From: Litoribacterium kuwaitense
GTDB taxonomy: Bacteria; Bacillota; Bacilli; Bacillales; DSM-28697
Assembly: GCF_011058155.1 (NCBI RefSeq)
Contig: NZ_JAALFC010000015.1
Span: forward strand, 1 to 64,000
Reading direction: 5' to 3'
Length of the DNA stretch: 64,000 bases
The notes beneath the pieces were generated by a model. It searched no databases. It saw only the letters and a list, made by a program, of their open reading frames with translations, and was not told the DNA's origin. Position numbers and translations under genes: made by a program. This document shows, piece after piece, positions 43,186 to 53,595 of this stretch; within the stretch, counting starts at the first letter, position 1, and each line of letters starts with the position of its first letter.

Positions 43186-45075
43186 ATGGCTTATGAGGCC
43201 GGACATTATGATGTGATTGTCATCGGCGCGGGTCATGCAGGGGTTGAAGCTGGGTTGGCTGCAGCTCGAATGGGCGCAAAAACACTCATGCTGACGCTAA
43301 ACCTCGACATGGTTGCATTTATGCCATGCAACCCTTCCATTGGCGGTCCTGCAAAAGGCATCGTCGTCCGTGAAATAGACGCCCTCGGCGGTGAAATGGC
43401 AAGAACTATAGACAAAACGTATATTCAAATGCGCATGCTAAATACACGTAAAGGTCCTGCTGTTCGTGCCTTGCGTGCACAAGCAGACAAATTTATGTAT
43501 CAGCATGAAATGAAGAGGACGCTAGAAAATGAGCGAAATTTGACGTTGCGTCAAGGGCACGTAGAGAAGCTCATCATTGAAGACGACCAATGCAAAGGAG
43601 TCATCACGCAAGCAGGGGCAATATATACGGCCGCGACGACCGTCATTACAACTGGCACCTTTTTGCGTGGAGAAATCATCCTTGGCGAGCTTAAGTATTC
43701 AAGCGGTCCGAACAATCAACAACCCTCAATTCGTCTATCTGAGCATCTTGAAGAGCTTGGGTTCGAGCTCGTCCGCTTTAAAACAGGTACCCCTCCCCGA
43801 GTCAACGGTCATTCAATTGATTATTCAAAAACAGAAGAGCAACCGGGCGATGAAAACGATCGTGCTTTTTCATATGAAACGGTCGATTTTATTACAAATC
43901 AGATTCCTTGTTGGCTCACTTACACTTCAGAAAAAACACATCAAATCATTGACGAAAACTTACATCTTTCGCCAATGTATTCTGGTATGATTAAAGGGAC
44001 TGGCCCAAGGTACTGTCCTTCAATCGAAGACAAAGTCGTCCGCTTTAATGATAAACCGCGTCATCAGATTTTCCTTGAGCCCGAAGGTAGAAACACAGAG
44101 GAAGTATATGTGCAAGGGCTATCGACGAGTCTGCCTGAGCACGTACAGCATGCCATGCTTCGATCCATTAGCGGCTTGGAAAATGTGGAAATGATGCGGC
44201 CAGGTTATGCAATTGAATACGATGCGCTTGTACCAACGCAGCTCTGGCCGACATTGGAGACGAAAAAAATCAGCCACTTGTTTACAGCTGGTCAAATCAA
44301 TGGAACGTCTGGTTATGAAGAGGCTGCTGGACAAGGGATTATGGCAGGCATTAACGCTTGTCAAAAAGCGTTTGATCGAGAACCCGTCATTTTAGATCGT
44401 TCGCAAGCCTACATTGGCGTGCTAATTGACGACCTTGTCACAAAGGGTACGAATGAACCATACCGTCTTTTGACTTCACGAGCGGAATATCGTTTGTTGC
44501 TTCGCCACGACAATGCTGATTTGCGTTTAACAGAATTAGGTCACGACCTTGGGATGATTTCTGAAGAGCGTTACCGTACATTTACGGCCAAGCGCGAGGC
44601 GATTGAAAATGAAAAAAACCGCTTAGAAGGCATGATTCTTAAACCAAACGAAGAGCTGCAGGCAATGGTTAAGGAGCTTGGCGGTAGTCCATTGAAGGAT
44701 GGTGTGCGCGCCTCGGACTTTTTAAAGCGGCCTGAAGTAAACTATAGTCACATTGCTCAAGTAGCCTCAAGTGACGCGCCACTTTCACCTGATGTTGTCG
44801 AGCAAGTCGAAATACAAGTAAAATACGAAGGCTATATCGAAAAATCGTTACAGCAAGTTGAAAAAATGAAAAAGATGGATGAGAAAAAAATTCCTGTTGA
44901 TTTAGATTTCAAAGCCATTAATGGATTAGCTCATGAAGCTAGACAAAAGCTTGAGGAAGTCCGTCCGCTTTCTGTCGGACAGGCGTCGCGAATTTCAGGA
45001 GTGAATCCTTCCGATATATCGATTCTTCTTGTATATTTGGAGCAAGGGCGGATCCAGAAAGTATCAAACGAGTAG
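43186..45075 (+). CDS. mnmG: tRNA uridine-5-carboxymethylaminomethyl(34) synthesis enzyme MnmG
   Basis: A 629-residue FAD enzyme, partner of MnmE. The dinucleotide fold is [19 protein letters not shown]. The family blocks [10 protein letters not shown] and [10 protein letters not shown]-like [11 protein letters not shown] follow, with the conserved Cys in [10 protein letters not shown]. The C-terminal helical MnmE-binding domain ends in [18 protein letters not shown] 43186 follows AAAGGAGGC. It is separated from mnmE by a repeat with a terminator, so read-through or a promoter in the gap is needed. Confidence 0.98.
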   Translation: MAYEAGHYDVIVIGAGHAGVEAGLAAARMGAKTLMLTLNLDMVAFMPCNPSIGGPAKGIVVREIDALGGEMARTIDKTYIQMRMLNTRKGPAVRALRAQADKFMYQHEMKRTLENERNLTLRQGHVEKLIIEDDQCKGVITQAGAIYTAATTVITTGTFLRGEIILGELKYSSGPNNQQPSIRLSEHLEELGFELVRFKTGTPPRVNGHSIDYSKTEEQPGDENDRAFSYETVDFITNQIPCWLTYTSEKTHQIIDENLHLSPMYSGMIKGTGPRYCPSIEDKVVRFNDKPRHQIFLEPEGRNTEEVYVQGLSTSLPEHVQHAMLRSISGLENVEMMRPGYAIEYDALVPTQLWPTLETKKISHLFTAGQINGTSGYEEAAGQGIMAGINACQKAFDREPVILDRSQAYIGVLIDDLVTKGTNEPYRLLTSRAEYRLLLRHDNADLRLTELGHDLGMISEERYRTFTAKREAIENEKNRLEGMILKPNEELQAMVKELGGSPLKDGVRASDFLKRPEVNYSHIAQVASSDAPLSPDVVEQVEIQVKYEGYIEKSLQQVEKMKKMDEKKIPVDLDFKAINGLAHEARQKLEEVRPLSVGQASRISGVNPSDISILLVYLEQGRIQKVSNE

Positions 45076-45089
45076 GAAAGGGACTTTGA

Positions 45090-45806
45090 ATGAGTGAAAG
45101 AACAATAGATCAGCTGGTGGGAGAATTAGGTCTTTCCTTGACCTCTCATCAGCTCCAACAATTTCAAACGTATCAGTCTGTTCTTTTGGAATGGAATAAA
45201 AAGATGAATTTGACCTCCATAACAGAGGAGGAAGAGATTGCGGAAAAGCACTTTTATGATTCGCTTACACCGTCGAGATACATTGATTTTTCGTCCATCG
45301 ACTCCCTTTGTGATGTGGGTTCTGGAGCGGGATTTCCAGGTGTGCCGTTAAAGATTTGCTATCCTGATCTCCAATTAACCATAGTTGACTCGTTACAAAA
45401 GCGGATTACGTTTTTAAATCATGTTTGCACAGAACTAGGCCTGCAAAATGTTGCACTTTTTCATGATCGAGCTGAAAACTTTGGCAAAAAAGCAGGATTT
45501 CGGGAAAGCTTTGATGTGGTCACTTCAAGAGCAGTCGCCCGCATGTCTGTTCTGTCTGAATTTTGTTTGCCACTTGTTAAAAAAGGTGGTTGTTTCGTTG
45601 CACTTAAAGGTGCTCGAGGTAACGAAGAGCTTGAAGAAAGTCAGGCAGCAATTTCGATGCTAGGGGGCGACGAGGCAGTTGTGCATGAATTGCTGCTGCC
45701 AGTAGAAAAGAGCACTCGAACGATCGTCACTGTGGCAAAGAAACGTGTGACACCTAAAAAATATCCCAGAAAAGCAGGGGTCCCTAGTCGCTCTCCGTTG
45801 GAGTAA
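45090..45806 (+). CDS. rsmG: 16S rRNA (guanine(527)-N7)-methyltransferase RsmG
   Basis: A 238-residue SAM-dependent methyltransferase acting on the 530 loop of 16S rRNA. The SAM-binding motif is [16 protein letters not shown]; also [15 protein letters not shown] and the Lys in FVALKG. A basic C-terminal tail is present. ATG 45090 follows GAAAGGGAC and lies 14 bp after mnmG. The parS palindrome starts at the stop codon. Confidence 0.97.
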   Translation: MSERTIDQLVGELGLSLTSHQLQQFQTYQSVLLEWNKKMNLTSITEEEEIAEKHFYDSLTPSRYIDFSSIDSLCDVGSGAGFPGVPLKICYPDLQLTIVDSLQKRITFLNHVCTELGLQNVALFHDRAENFGKKAGFRESFDVVTSRAVARMSVLSEFCLPLVKKGGCFVALKGARGNEELEESQAAISMLGGDEAVVHELLLPVEKSTRTIVTVAKKRVTPKKYPRKAGVPSRSPLE

Positions 45807-45824
45807 ACGTTTCACGTGAAACGT
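45807..45824. promoter_or_regulatory. parS site (Spo0J/ParB binding palindrome)
   Basis: An 18-bp perfect palindrome, ACGTTTCACGTGAAACGT. The inner GTTTCACGTGAAAC is the parS core; only the outermost pair of the 16-mer consensus (T..A) is changed to C..G. It is placed between rsmG and noc, 1.2 kb from soj. Confidence 0.9.
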
Positions 45825-45875
45825 CGATGATAACAGAGGAACAGATTAGGGAGTCTTTACAGGGGGGTAGTGGAA

Positions 45876-46754
45876 GTGAAGCATCCGTTTTCCCGATTGT
45901 TTGGATTAGGAGATAAGGCATCTGATGACGTTGAGATGGAGGAACCATCACAGGAAGAGGTGAGGCAGCTTTCTGTTGAGAACATTGTGCCTAACCGCTT
46001 TCAGCCACGAACGGTTTTCGTGGATGAACGTATTGAAGAGCTTTCGCAAACGATCCATACACATGGAATTATCCAACCGATTGTCGTTCGGGAGTATGAA
46101 CAAAACCAATACGAGATTATTGCTGGTGAACGTAGATTTCGTGCAGTTAAAAAACTCGGATGGTCTGAAATTCCTGCAATCATTAAAAACTTCGATGATA
46201 AACAGACGGCTTCGGTCGCTCTCATTGAAAATTTACAAAGAGAAGAGCTATCTTCGATTGAAGAAGCGAATGCGTATCAACGTCTCTTAGATTTGCATGA
46301 CCTGACACAAGAGGCACTCGCCCAGCGACTTGGTAAAGGTCAATCGACAATTGCAAACAAGCTCCGGTTGCTAAAGCTGCCTGAACCAGTGCAAAACGCT
46401 ATTCTTCACAAAAAGATTTCAGAGCGCCACGCGAGAGCCATGATTGCTTTGAAAGACGAAGAGTTGCAGCTTCAACTGCTTCAAGAAATTATTGAAAAAC
46501 AGCTGAATGTTAAACAGACGGAGGAATGGATCCAAAAGCGTCAGGAAGGCGAGAAAAAGAAAGCTCCTAAACCGAGAAAAAAAGCATACAGCCGTGATAT
46601 GCGTATTGCCATGAACACGATACGGGAATCCCTAGATATGGTGTCAAAAAACGGCTTAGACATTGATACGAATGAAGAGGAATTTGATGAATACTATCAG
46701 TTTGTAATCAAGATTCCCAAAAATGATGTAGGCCCATCCTTTCAGTCACTCTGA
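45876..46754 (+). CDS. noc: Nucleoid occlusion protein Noc
   Basis: A 292-residue ParB-like CTPase-fold protein that keeps the division septum off the nucleoid. The N-terminal amphipathic membrane-targeting helix is [11 protein letters not shown]. The ParB box is [15 protein letters not shown] with [14 protein letters not shown], then an HTH ([21 protein letters not shown], in parts). GTG 45876 is 7 nt after GGGGGG; GTG 45870 is too close. The protein ends inside a terminator. It resembles Spo0J downstream, its paralogue. Confidence 0.95.
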   Translation: MKHPFSRLFGLGDKASDDVEMEEPSQEEVRQLSVENIVPNRFQPRTVFVDERIEELSQTIHTHGIIQPIVVREYEQNQYEIIAGERRFRAVKKLGWSEIPAIIKNFDDKQTASVALIENLQREELSSIEEANAYQRLLDLHDLTQEALAQRLGKGQSTIANKLRLLKLPEPVQNAILHKKISERHARAMIALKDEELQLQLLQEIIEKQLNVKQTEEWIQKRQEGEKKKAPKPRKKAYSRDMRIAMNTIRESLDMVSKNGLDIDTNEEEFDEYYQFVIKIPKNDVGPSFQSL

Positions 46755-46771
46755 AAAAGGATGGGTTTTTT
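46733..46771 (+). terminator. Terminator overlapping the end of noc
   Basis: CCCATCCTTT and AAAGGATGGG, then TTTTTT; the left arm is within the last noc codons. Confidence 0.9.
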
Positions 46772-47009
46772 GATGTCAGCTTTTCATTTTTTTTGCTCGC
46801 GTTAAGAAAAAGTAAGTAGACAAGTAAAAAATAGCTCGATTTGTTCGGCATTTATAAACATCTCCTATTAGAACAAGGGGCGGTCATGGTAGAATAAAGA
46901 TAGATTGAGGAACAGTACGATGGGGAATCGTAGATTCATAAAGAGGCCGATGCTCTATTTTGCAGTTAAATAAAGCTTTGTAGTTCGTGAAGGTAGGTGA
47001 CCATACGCT

Positions 47010-47771
47010 TTGGCAAAAATTATGGCAGTCGCCAATCAAAAGGGCGGCGTTGGCAAGACGACAACGTCCGTAAATTTAAGCGCATCACTGGCTTATGCCG
47101 GAAAGAAAGTGCTTCTCGTTGATATTGATCCACAAGGAAATGCAACTAGTGGAGCAGGCGTGGAAAAGGCGGATGTTGATCAATGCATCTACGACGTTCT
47201 AGCAGATGATGTAGATACTCAAGAAGTGATACGCACCTCAAATGTAGATAACTTGGATGTCATTCCTGCGACGATTCAACTGGCAGGTGCAGAAATTGAG
47301 CTCGTTCCTACGATTTCTCGGGAAGTTCGTTTGAAGCGGGCGCTTGATCAAATACGGGATAACTATGATTACATCATTATTGATTGTCCGCCATCTTTAG
47401 GGCTTTTAACGATTAATGCGTTGACAGCTTCTGAGTCGGTCATCATCCCGGTACAATGTGAATACTACGCTTTAGAGGGTTTGAGCCAGCTATTGAATAC
47501 AGTGCGCCTCGTCCAAAAGCACTTAAATAAAAACTTAATGATCGAAGGCGTCTTATTAACAATGCTTGATGCGCGAACCAATCTTGGCATTCAGGTTATT
47601 GAAGAAGTTAAAAAGTATTTTCAAGAAAAAGTTTATCAGACAGTGATTCCGAGAAACGTCCGACTTGGGGAAGCCCCGAGTCATGGGAAGCCCATCATCA
47701 TTTATGATCCTAAATCTAGAGGGGCGGATGTATACTTAGACTTTGCGAAGGAAGTGATGGCGAATGGCTAA
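47010..47771 (+). CDS. soj: Chromosome partitioning ATPase Soj (ParA)
   Basis: A 253-residue ParA/MinD ATPase. The deviant Walker A is QKGGVGKTTTSVNL, then LLVDIDPQGNATSG and the Walker B DYIIIDCPPSLG. Soj acts with Spo0J in origin segregation and controls DnaA activity. The start is TTG 47010 after AGGTAGGTGA. Overlaps spo0J by 8 bp. Confidence 0.97.
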   Translation: MAKIMAVANQKGGVGKTTTSVNLSASLAYAGKKVLLVDIDPQGNATSGAGVEKADVDQCIYDVLADDVDTQEVIRTSNVDNLDVIPATIQLAGAEIELVPTISREVRLKRALDQIRDNYDYIIIDCPPSLGLLTINALTASESVIIPVQCEYYALEGLSQLLNTVRLVQKHLNKNLMIEGVLLTMLDARTNLGIQVIEEVKKYFQEKVYQTVIPRNVRLGEAPSHGKPIIIYDPKSRGADVYLDFAKEVMANG

Positions 47772-48609
47772 AGGTTTAGGTAAAGGCATTAACGCGTTTT
47801 TTCCCGAAGTGGAGGCAGGCGAGGAAGATACGGTTCACCAGTTGTCGCTGAAAAGCATTCGTCCAAACCCATATCAACCTCGAAAGCACTTTGATAAACA
47901 AGCCCTTCATGAGCTCGCTGAATCGATTAAGACGCATGGCGTACTACAGCCTGTTATTGTTCGACAAAGCATTAAAGGTTATGACCTTGTTGCTGGTGAG
48001 CGCAGATTCAGAGCATCTAGGGAAGCAGGGTTGCAGGAAATTCCGGCTGTCATAAAAACGATGACTGATCAGCAAATGATGGAGCTGGCGTTGCTTGAAA
48101 ACCTGCAAAGAGAGGATTTATCCCCAATTGAAGAAGCGAGCGCATACCAAAAATTAATGGAAGAGCTCTCGCTGACTCAGGAGCAGCTAGCGGCCCGGCT
48201 GGGGAAAAGTCGTCCCCACATTGCCAATCATGTGCGACTTCTCACGCTGCCAGCCTATATCCAAGATCTTATTTCAAATAAAAAGTTGAGTATGGGGCAT
48301 GGGCGTGCTTTGCTTGGTTTAAAAAATAAAAATCAGCTCAAATCTTTAATGAGTAAACTCGAAAAAGAACAGATGAGTGTTCGTCAGCTTGAGCAATGGA
48401 TTCAAAAATTAAATCAGGCGCCAGAGCGTAACAAGAAAAAAGCACCAGAAAAAAACGTTTTTCTTCGTGAAAGAGAAGGTTATTTGCGAGAGCGCTTTGG
48501 TACGGCTGTGCATATTTCACAAAAAAGAAATAAGGGAAAAATTGAAATTGAATTTTACTCAGAAGATGACTTACAGCGAATTCTTGACATGCTTCATGAA
48601 AAAGAATAA
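47764..48609 (+). CDS. spo0J: Chromosome partitioning protein Spo0J (ParB)
   Basis: A 281-residue ParB CTPase clamp that loads at parS. MAKGLGKGINAFF at the N terminus stimulates Soj. The CTP box is [14 protein letters not shown], with ENLQREDLSPIEEASAY, an HTH (LTQEQLAARLGKSRPHIAN) and a C-terminal dimer domain. Translationally coupled to soj. A parS lies near 45.8 kb, upstream. Confidence 0.97.
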   Translation: MAKGLGKGINAFFPEVEAGEEDTVHQLSLKSIRPNPYQPRKHFDKQALHELAESIKTHGVLQPVIVRQSIKGYDLVAGERRFRASREAGLQEIPAVIKTMTDQQMMELALLENLQREDLSPIEEASAYQKLMEELSLTQEQLAARLGKSRPHIANHVRLLTLPAYIQDLISNKKLSMGHGRALLGLKNKNQLKSLMSKLEKEQMSVRQLEQWIQKLNQAPERNKKKAPEKNVFLREREGYLRERFGTAVHISQKRNKGKIEIEFYSEDDLQRILDMLHEKE

Positions 48610-48745
48610 GGATGGCTCACTGTTTTTAAGAGGTTATGATCAAGAAATCATAATGTCTGAAATGCAAGAGAGTGGCGAATGCTTAAAAAATGAGCTGGTA
48701 CATCCGAATATGATTGAATCGATCGTTGTTTCCAATCCAAAATAG
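48597..48745 (+). CDS. Possible small hypothetical protein overlapping spo0J
   Basis: A 49-codon reading frame from an ATG inside the last codons of spo0J (MKKNKDGSLFLRGYD..). No good ribosome-binding site and no family recognised. It ends at a weak terminator. It may be translationally coupled to spo0J or be chance. Confidence 0.25.
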
Positions 48746-48780
48746 CCGGATGGTTTTTTACAAGAGCCTTCCGGTTTTGT
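48745..48780 (+). terminator. Imperfect terminator after the spo0J region
   Basis: AGCCGGATGG with CCTTCCGGTTTTG; the stem has a bulge and the T-run is short. Confidence 0.45.
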
Positions 48781-48853
48781 TATGGGTTGAAAAAGACAAA
48801 AGGTGGTGAATTGGGAAGGATGAGTATATTTCGCTCGTCGTTTCCCTTGCTCA

Positions 48854-50014
48854 ATGATTTATCTTGACTACGCAGCAACTTCTTTTCCGAAACCAAAAGC
48901 TGTGGTTGAGGCGGTTTCGCAAACCCTTTCTACAGCTTCAGCAAATCCTGGACGCGGAAGCTATCGTTTAGCGCGGCAAGCAGAGAGTATCATTCATGAA
49001 GCGAGAATGACGATCAAACAGTTTTTCCATCTGCCGCCTGAAGGTCAAGTGATTTTTTTTCCACACGCAACGGCTGCGTTGAATCAGGTAATTAAAGGTT
49101 TCCCATTTGAACTAGGGGATCACATTATCACAACGATGATGGAGCATAATGCCGTTCGTCGTCCTCTCGGGTATTTAGCAACGCGTGGTGAAGTGTCGGT
49201 GTCCACCATTTCCTGGCATGAAAAAACAGAAGATATCCTGCGTGAAGCGGAGGACGCTCTTCGACTTCATACTAAAATGTTAGTCATTACACATGGTTCA
49301 AACGTAACGGGAGATCTATGGCCACTCGAGGAGCTTAGCGATTTTGCGAAGGCACATGGATTATGTTTTGTTGTTGATGCTTCGCAAACGGCTGGTGCTG
49401 TACCAATCCATATGGAAGCCAACAGTATTGATTTTCTCGTTGCGCCAGGACATAAAGGGTTGCTGGGGCCTCAAGGGACAGGCGTTTTATTAGCGAAAAA
49501 CAAGGACATTCCACTTGAGCCTCAGTGGCATGGTGGAACAGGCCATGCATCGTCTTTATTACAGCAGCCGGACGATTGGCCTGGGCGCTTTGAAAGCGGT
49601 ACTTTAAATGTCGCTGGAATTGCAGGTGTTCATGCAGGAATTCAATGGATTGAAGAGCAGGGCTTGGAAACATTAATGGAGCAGGAGAGGAACCATACAG
49701 CCCATTGTGTTGCCGGATTACGTAGCCTCCCGCACGTAACGGTGTATGGACATCGTCAGAGCCAAAGCACGTTGCCAGTCGTATTGTTTTCGATCGACGG
49801 CGTCGATGCACAGGAAGCAGCAATCATTCTTGATCAATCCTATAATATTGCTGTTCGAGCTGGTTTACACTGTGCACCGGGTGCTCACGAATGGATGAAC
49901 ACACCTAAAGGTGGAGCCATTCGCGCAAGCTTCGGCTGGGCAACATGTACTTCTGATATTGAAGCGCTCATTGATGCCGTGGCTGCGATTGTTCAAGCGT
50001 ATCATGGCGAATGA
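48854..50014 (+). CDS. Cysteine desulfurase family protein (aminotransferase class V)
   Basis: A 386-residue PLP enzyme that takes sulfur from cysteine. It starts MIYLDYAATSFPKPKAV. The Schiff-base Lys is in APGHKGLLGPQGTG and the persulfide Cys in RAGLHCAPGAHEW. The protein resembles SufS/NifS-like enzymes placed near the origin in several bacilli. No Shine-Dalgarno precedes ATG 48854. A good AAGGTGGTG lies about 50 bp upstream before a 15-codon ORF that overlaps the start, so coupling is likely. No scaffold gene is next to it. Confidence 0.9.
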   Translation: MIYLDYAATSFPKPKAVVEAVSQTLSTASANPGRGSYRLARQAESIIHEARMTIKQFFHLPPEGQVIFFPHATAALNQVIKGFPFELGDHIITTMMEHNAVRRPLGYLATRGEVSVSTISWHEKTEDILREAEDALRLHTKMLVITHGSNVTGDLWPLEELSDFAKAHGLCFVVDASQTAGAVPIHMEANSIDFLVAPGHKGLLGPQGTGVLLAKNKDIPLEPQWHGGTGHASSLLQQPDDWPGRFESGTLNVAGIAGVHAGIQWIEEQGLETLMEQERNHTAHCVAGLRSLPHVTVYGHRQSQSTLPVVLFSIDGVDAQEAAIILDQSYNIAVRAGLHCAPGAHEWMNTPKGGAIRASFGWATCTSDIEALIDAVAAIVQAYHGE

Positions 50015-50023
50015 CGGAGCGAA

Positions 50024-50683
50024 TCACTCATCGACTTTTGAATGAATGTTGCAATCAGGTGGGCTTGCAACGTTCCGCATATTTAACGTTTGCAATTTCC
50101 GCCCTGGTGATCCTTTCGTAATGCCTCGGTCCCAAAGCACAATGCCTGAAGCGATACATCTGGAGAGCTGCATCACCGTGAAGAGACGGGTGTTTTGCAG
50201 GACAAAAAATTCCATGAACCCGCTCACGTTGACGATGCCGTTGATGTGAGCATGACCGACCTCAGGAAGCGTTTTTTGAACGCCTGCCCCCGGTCTTATT
50301 GGTCCGAGTCCAACCGATGCGTGCCCAACCGACGCTTGTCGACCAAGACAGGCATCTACCGCCACAATCCATGGATTGTCATGGGTGGTGTGAATCTGAT
50401 CGAGGGATGATTCTAAGTTGACAGCGTGTACAGGTTTTTCAAGTGTGCCATAGACGTGAAGATGTCGTGGAGATTTTTCAACGAGTAGTGATCCCGTAAT
50501 CGGGCCGAGTGAATCCCCAGTGGAGCGATCGGTGCCGATACATAACACCACTACATCTTTGTGTGCTTCTGCATTACATAAAGCTTTGAGCGCTGCTGCG
50601 ATCTTTTGCGCACCGCGCTCTTCTTCATAATGGATGTAGGTCTGTTTTGGTGTTTTGTCAAAAAATTTCCTTCGTAGATTCAT
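50024..50683 (-). CDS. yyaC: Sporulation protein YyaC (spore protease-like)
   Basis: A 219-residue YyaC-family protein, related in fold to the germination protease/hydrogenase-maturation type. Seen are VVVLCIGTDRSTGDSLGPITG, HAVNLE and VAVDACLGR. In Bacillus subtilis it is made during sporulation; the exact activity is unknown to me. It is convergent with the desulfurase and divergent from the YkvI-type gene, and is the only minus-strand gene on this arm. ATG 50683 follows AGGGGGAA. Confidence 0.92.
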   Translation of the reverse strand: MNLRRKFFDKTPKQTYIHYEEERGAQKIAAALKALCNAEAHKDVVVLCIGTDRSTGDSLGPITGSLLVEKSPRHLHVYGTLEKPVHAVNLESSLDQIHTTHDNPWIVAVDACLGRQASVGHASVGLGPIRPGAGVQKTLPEVGHAHINGIVNVSGFMEFFVLQNTRLFTVMQLSRCIASGIVLWDRGITKGSPGRKLQTLNMRNVASPPDCNIHSKVDE

Positions 50684-50783
50684 AGAAATTCCCCCTGCAA
50701 AATAATAGTAACAGTATACGGCTGAGATTAGGTTTCTATACGTTGGACAAGCCGTGAGTTCAATTTGCCAAGGAGGAACCCAG

Positions 50784-51796
50784 ATGTGGCGGTCGGGCTT
50801 GAAGTGGATCTACTTGATTTTGGCACCATTATCGGAGCAGGATATGCATCAGGAAGAGAAATTTGGCAATTTTTTGGTGAGGGGAGTACGGCAGCAATTG
50901 CATTGTTTACGGTCATGTTTGGGATTTGCTGTGGCATTATTATGACAATCAGCCGTCAGCTAAAAACCGAGCATTATCTTCCGGTGTTAAAGGCACTCAT
51001 GGGTACAAAGCTGGCGCGTATTTATGACGTCATTATCATTTTTTATTTGTTTATGACGACGTTTATCATGCTCGCAGGAGGCGGTGCAACGTTACAATCC
51101 TTTGATATCCCCTATGCCGTAGGCGTTGCTTTCATTTGCTTGGCGATCGTCATTGTGTTTATTTGGGGAACAGAAGGAATGCTTTCAGCCAATGGATTTA
51201 TTTTGCCCCTGTTGGTGACAGGTCTCATTACCATTTTGCTTGTATTTTTAATGCAATCTGCCGAACCTATACAATTTGATGTAATGGAGCAACACAATTG
51301 GACATCAGGGCTTGTGTTTACAGCATTAAATTTATTGTCTTTAACGGCTGTCCTTTCTGCGGTTGGCCATCAGATTAAATCGAAAGGTGAAATTATTATA
51401 GCAAGTGCGGGAAGTGCAATAATTCTGGGAGGATTAACGCTCCTCTATAATACGTCCCTTTCAAAAGTCGCTCATGAACTCGTTTTTTATGAGATCCCCT
51501 TGTTTGCGATTCTAAAGGAATATCCCTTCGTTATGATCATTATGATGACCTGTCTACTGTGGCTGGCCATTTATACGACATCAATTGCAGGAATGTTTGG
51601 GTTAATTACTCGGTTAAAAGAATATATCCACTTGCCGATGTGGAAGATGGCTCTGTTGCTTAGCATCTTGATGATCCCTTTCACCGTCTTCGGCTTCGGT
51701 CCGTTAATTGACGTGCTTTATCCTTTATATGGCCTCATTAACCTCTATTTGTTTTCTGCACTACTGTTGTACCCAATTACCCGTAAAATGACATGA
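50784..51796 (+). CDS. YkvI-family membrane transporter, frameshifted near its 5' end
   Basis: About 337 residues with ten or so membrane segments. The real start is ATG 50784 after AGGAGGAA (MWRSGLKWIYLIL..), but this frame is lost after 13 codons. The following frame continues GTIIGAGYASGREIWQFFG, the family N terminus. Restoring one G at 50822-50823 (TTGGCA to TTGGGCA) fuses them. APC-like half-helix features (GAGYASGREI) suggest a secondary transporter; substrate unknown. A sequencing error is likely. Confidence 0.85.
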
Positions 51797-52034
51797 TCAA
51801 TCGTCATTCGTTTTCTGAAAAAGAATCTCCATGTTGCTTTCAATTTAAAGCATCTGTCAGAAAGTCCTAAGTAGCGAAGGTTTTGATAAAGCACCGGTTC
51901 ATGACAGGACAGTGTAAATGCATTTTGTATGTCATAAGCAATCGTCAATGATCAGACCTTGCCTCATCCCCCTCATTTGCCATATGATACGAGTATAGAA
52001 TATGGCTTAATTTTGGGAAAGGAAGGAGCAGCTC

Positions 52035-52241
52035 ATGGAAACAAAAATGTTTGATATCAATGACATTGTGGAAATGAAGAAGCCTCATCCTTGCGGGGAA
52101 AATCGATGGCAGATTATTCGCATGGGCATGGACATTAGGGTAAAGTGTGTCGGTTGTGGACAAAGTGTCATGTTTCCGCGAAAGGAATTTTCAAAAAAGC
52201 TCAAAAAAGTGCTAGAAAAGCGCGGTGCTACGGAAGAATAA
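52035..52241 (+). CDS. yyzM: DUF951 family protein (YyzM-like)
   Basis: A 68-residue protein: DINDIVEMKKPHPCGENRW, then CVGCGQSVMFPRKEF, the DUF951 pattern with Cys residues that may bind zinc and a basic C-terminus. The ATG follows GAAAGGAAGGAG. It lies 136 bp upstream of ychF, as in Bacillus. Confidence 0.93.
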   Translation: METKMFDINDIVEMKKPHPCGENRWQIIRMGMDIRVKCVGCGQSVMFPRKEFSKKLKKVLEKRGATEE

Positions 52242-52377
52242 CCTTCCAGGCACAAGCGCTTTTTTGTCGTGGAGGCTATTCTCTCAACGGGCAAGCCTTT
52301 TCCGATGGACATGCATTCTGCTATACTTGGAAAAGATGCGCTTTTTTAGCGTTGTACCGTAAAGAGGAGTGAGTGTC

Positions 52378-53478
52378 ATGGCTTTAACGACAGGGATTGT
52401 TGGTCTGCCCAACGTTGGTAAATCGACCCTTTTTAATGCAATTACACAGGCAGGGGCTGAATCAGCCAATTACCCGTTTTGTACAATAGATCCAAACGTC
52501 GGTATCGTGGAGGTGCCTGACCACCGCTTGGCGAAGTTAACCGAGTTGGTCAAGCCTAAAAAGACTGTTCCGACGGCTTTTGAATTTACCGATATTGCTG
52601 GGATTGTAAAAGGTGCGAGTAAAGGGGAAGGGTTAGGAAACCAATTTCTTTCTCATATTCGCCAAGTCGACGCGATTTCGCACGTTGTCCGTTGTTTTGA
52701 GGACGATAACATCACCCACGTTTCTGGAACAGTGGATCCGATCAGTGATATTGAAACCATTAATCTCGAATTGATTTTGGCAGATATGGAAACGGTGGAA
52801 AAACGATTGACACGTGTTGCGAAGCTGGTCAAGCAAAAGGACAAGGACGCTGTCATTGAGCACGACGTTCTCGTCAAATTAAAAGAGGCTTTCGAAAATG
52901 ATAGGCCTGCACGTTCCGTCGAGTTTTCTAAAGAAGAGGCGCCTTTGGTTAAAGGGCTTCATTTGCTGACGAATAAGCCTGTTCTTTATGTAGCAAACGT
53001 GAGCGAAGAAGAAGTCGCAGATGCATCCAGCAATGAGCTCGTTCAACGAGTTCGCTCTTTTGCCGCCCAAGAAAATGCCGAGGTCATCGTCGTTTGTGCC
53101 AAGGTTGAATCGGAAATTGCTGAATTAGAAGGCGAAGAAAAAGCGATGTTCTTAGAAGAGCTAGGAATTGAAGAATCTGGGCTCGATCAGCTCATTCGTG
53201 CTGCTTACGATTTGCTCGGTTTAGGGACGTATTTTACTGCTGGGGAACAAGAAGTGCGTGCATGGACATTTCGCCAAGGGATTAAAGCACCGCAAGCGGC
53301 CGGCATTATTCATACAGACTTTGAGCGTGGCTTTATTCGGGCGGAGACGGTTTCCTATGATGACCTCGTTGCTGCCGGATCAATGGCAGTAGCCCGGGAG
53401 CGAGGCCAAGTCCGTCTTGAAGGCAAAGATTATATCGTCCAAGATGGTGACGTCATTCATTTCCGATTCAATGTTTAA
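52378..53478 (+). CDS. ychF: Redox-regulated ATPase/GTPase YchF
   Basis: A 366-residue Obg-related P-loop protein that binds ATP rather than GTP. Motifs: [31 protein letters not shown] and the NKP(V/D)-type strand [13 protein letters not shown]; the C-terminal TGS domain is [14 protein letters not shown]-like ([14 protein letters not shown]). ATG 52378 follows GAGGAGTGA; the GTG at 52369 lies inside that site. Monocistronic. Confidence 0.97.
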   Translation: MALTTGIVGLPNVGKSTLFNAITQAGAESANYPFCTIDPNVGIVEVPDHRLAKLTELVKPKKTVPTAFEFTDIAGIVKGASKGEGLGNQFLSHIRQVDAISHVVRCFEDDNITHVSGTVDPISDIETINLELILADMETVEKRLTRVAKLVKQKDKDAVIEHDVLVKLKEAFENDRPARSVEFSKEEAPLVKGLHLLTNKPVLYVANVSEEEVADASSNELVQRVRSFAAQENAEVIVVCAKVESEIAELEGEEKAMFLEELGIEESGLDQLIRAAYDLLGLGTYFTAGEQEVRAWTFRQGIKAPQAAGIIHTDFERGFIRAETVSYDDLVAAGSMAVARERGQVRLEGKDYIVQDGDVIHFRFNV

Positions 53479-53483
53479 ACGTC

Positions 53484-53512
53484 TTGTAAACAGCCAATGA
53501 CTTTGCTATAAT
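53484..53512 (+). promoter_or_regulatory. SigA promoter of the rpsF-ssb-rpsR operon
   Basis: TTGTAA (53484-53489), 17-bp spacer, TATAAT (53507-53512). Confidence 0.8.
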
Positions 53513-53529
53513 TATAAGCTGTGAGTAAT

Positions 53530-53580
53530 GAATGTTGCTCCTTGCTCCTGTCATTTTAACAGGAGCCGCTTAGTCCAAAG
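53530..53580 (+). promoter_or_regulatory. Candidate S6:S18 autoregulatory leader of rpsF
   Basis: The leader hairpin GGCTCCTGTT-like stem (GCTCCTGTCATTTTAACAGGAGC) is followed at once by CGC, giving a CCG at the stem base. This fits the known S6:S18 leader with its conserved CCG. It lies directly before the AAAGGGAGGTG ribosome-binding site. Confidence 0.55.
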
Positions 53581-53595
53581 GGAGGTGAATTTTAT

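Noticed and set aside
51745-51948. A 67-codon minus-strand ORF with a protein-like composition downstream of the YkvI-type gene.
   Set aside because: No ribosome-binding site, its 3' end is inside the transporter gene, and no family was recognised.
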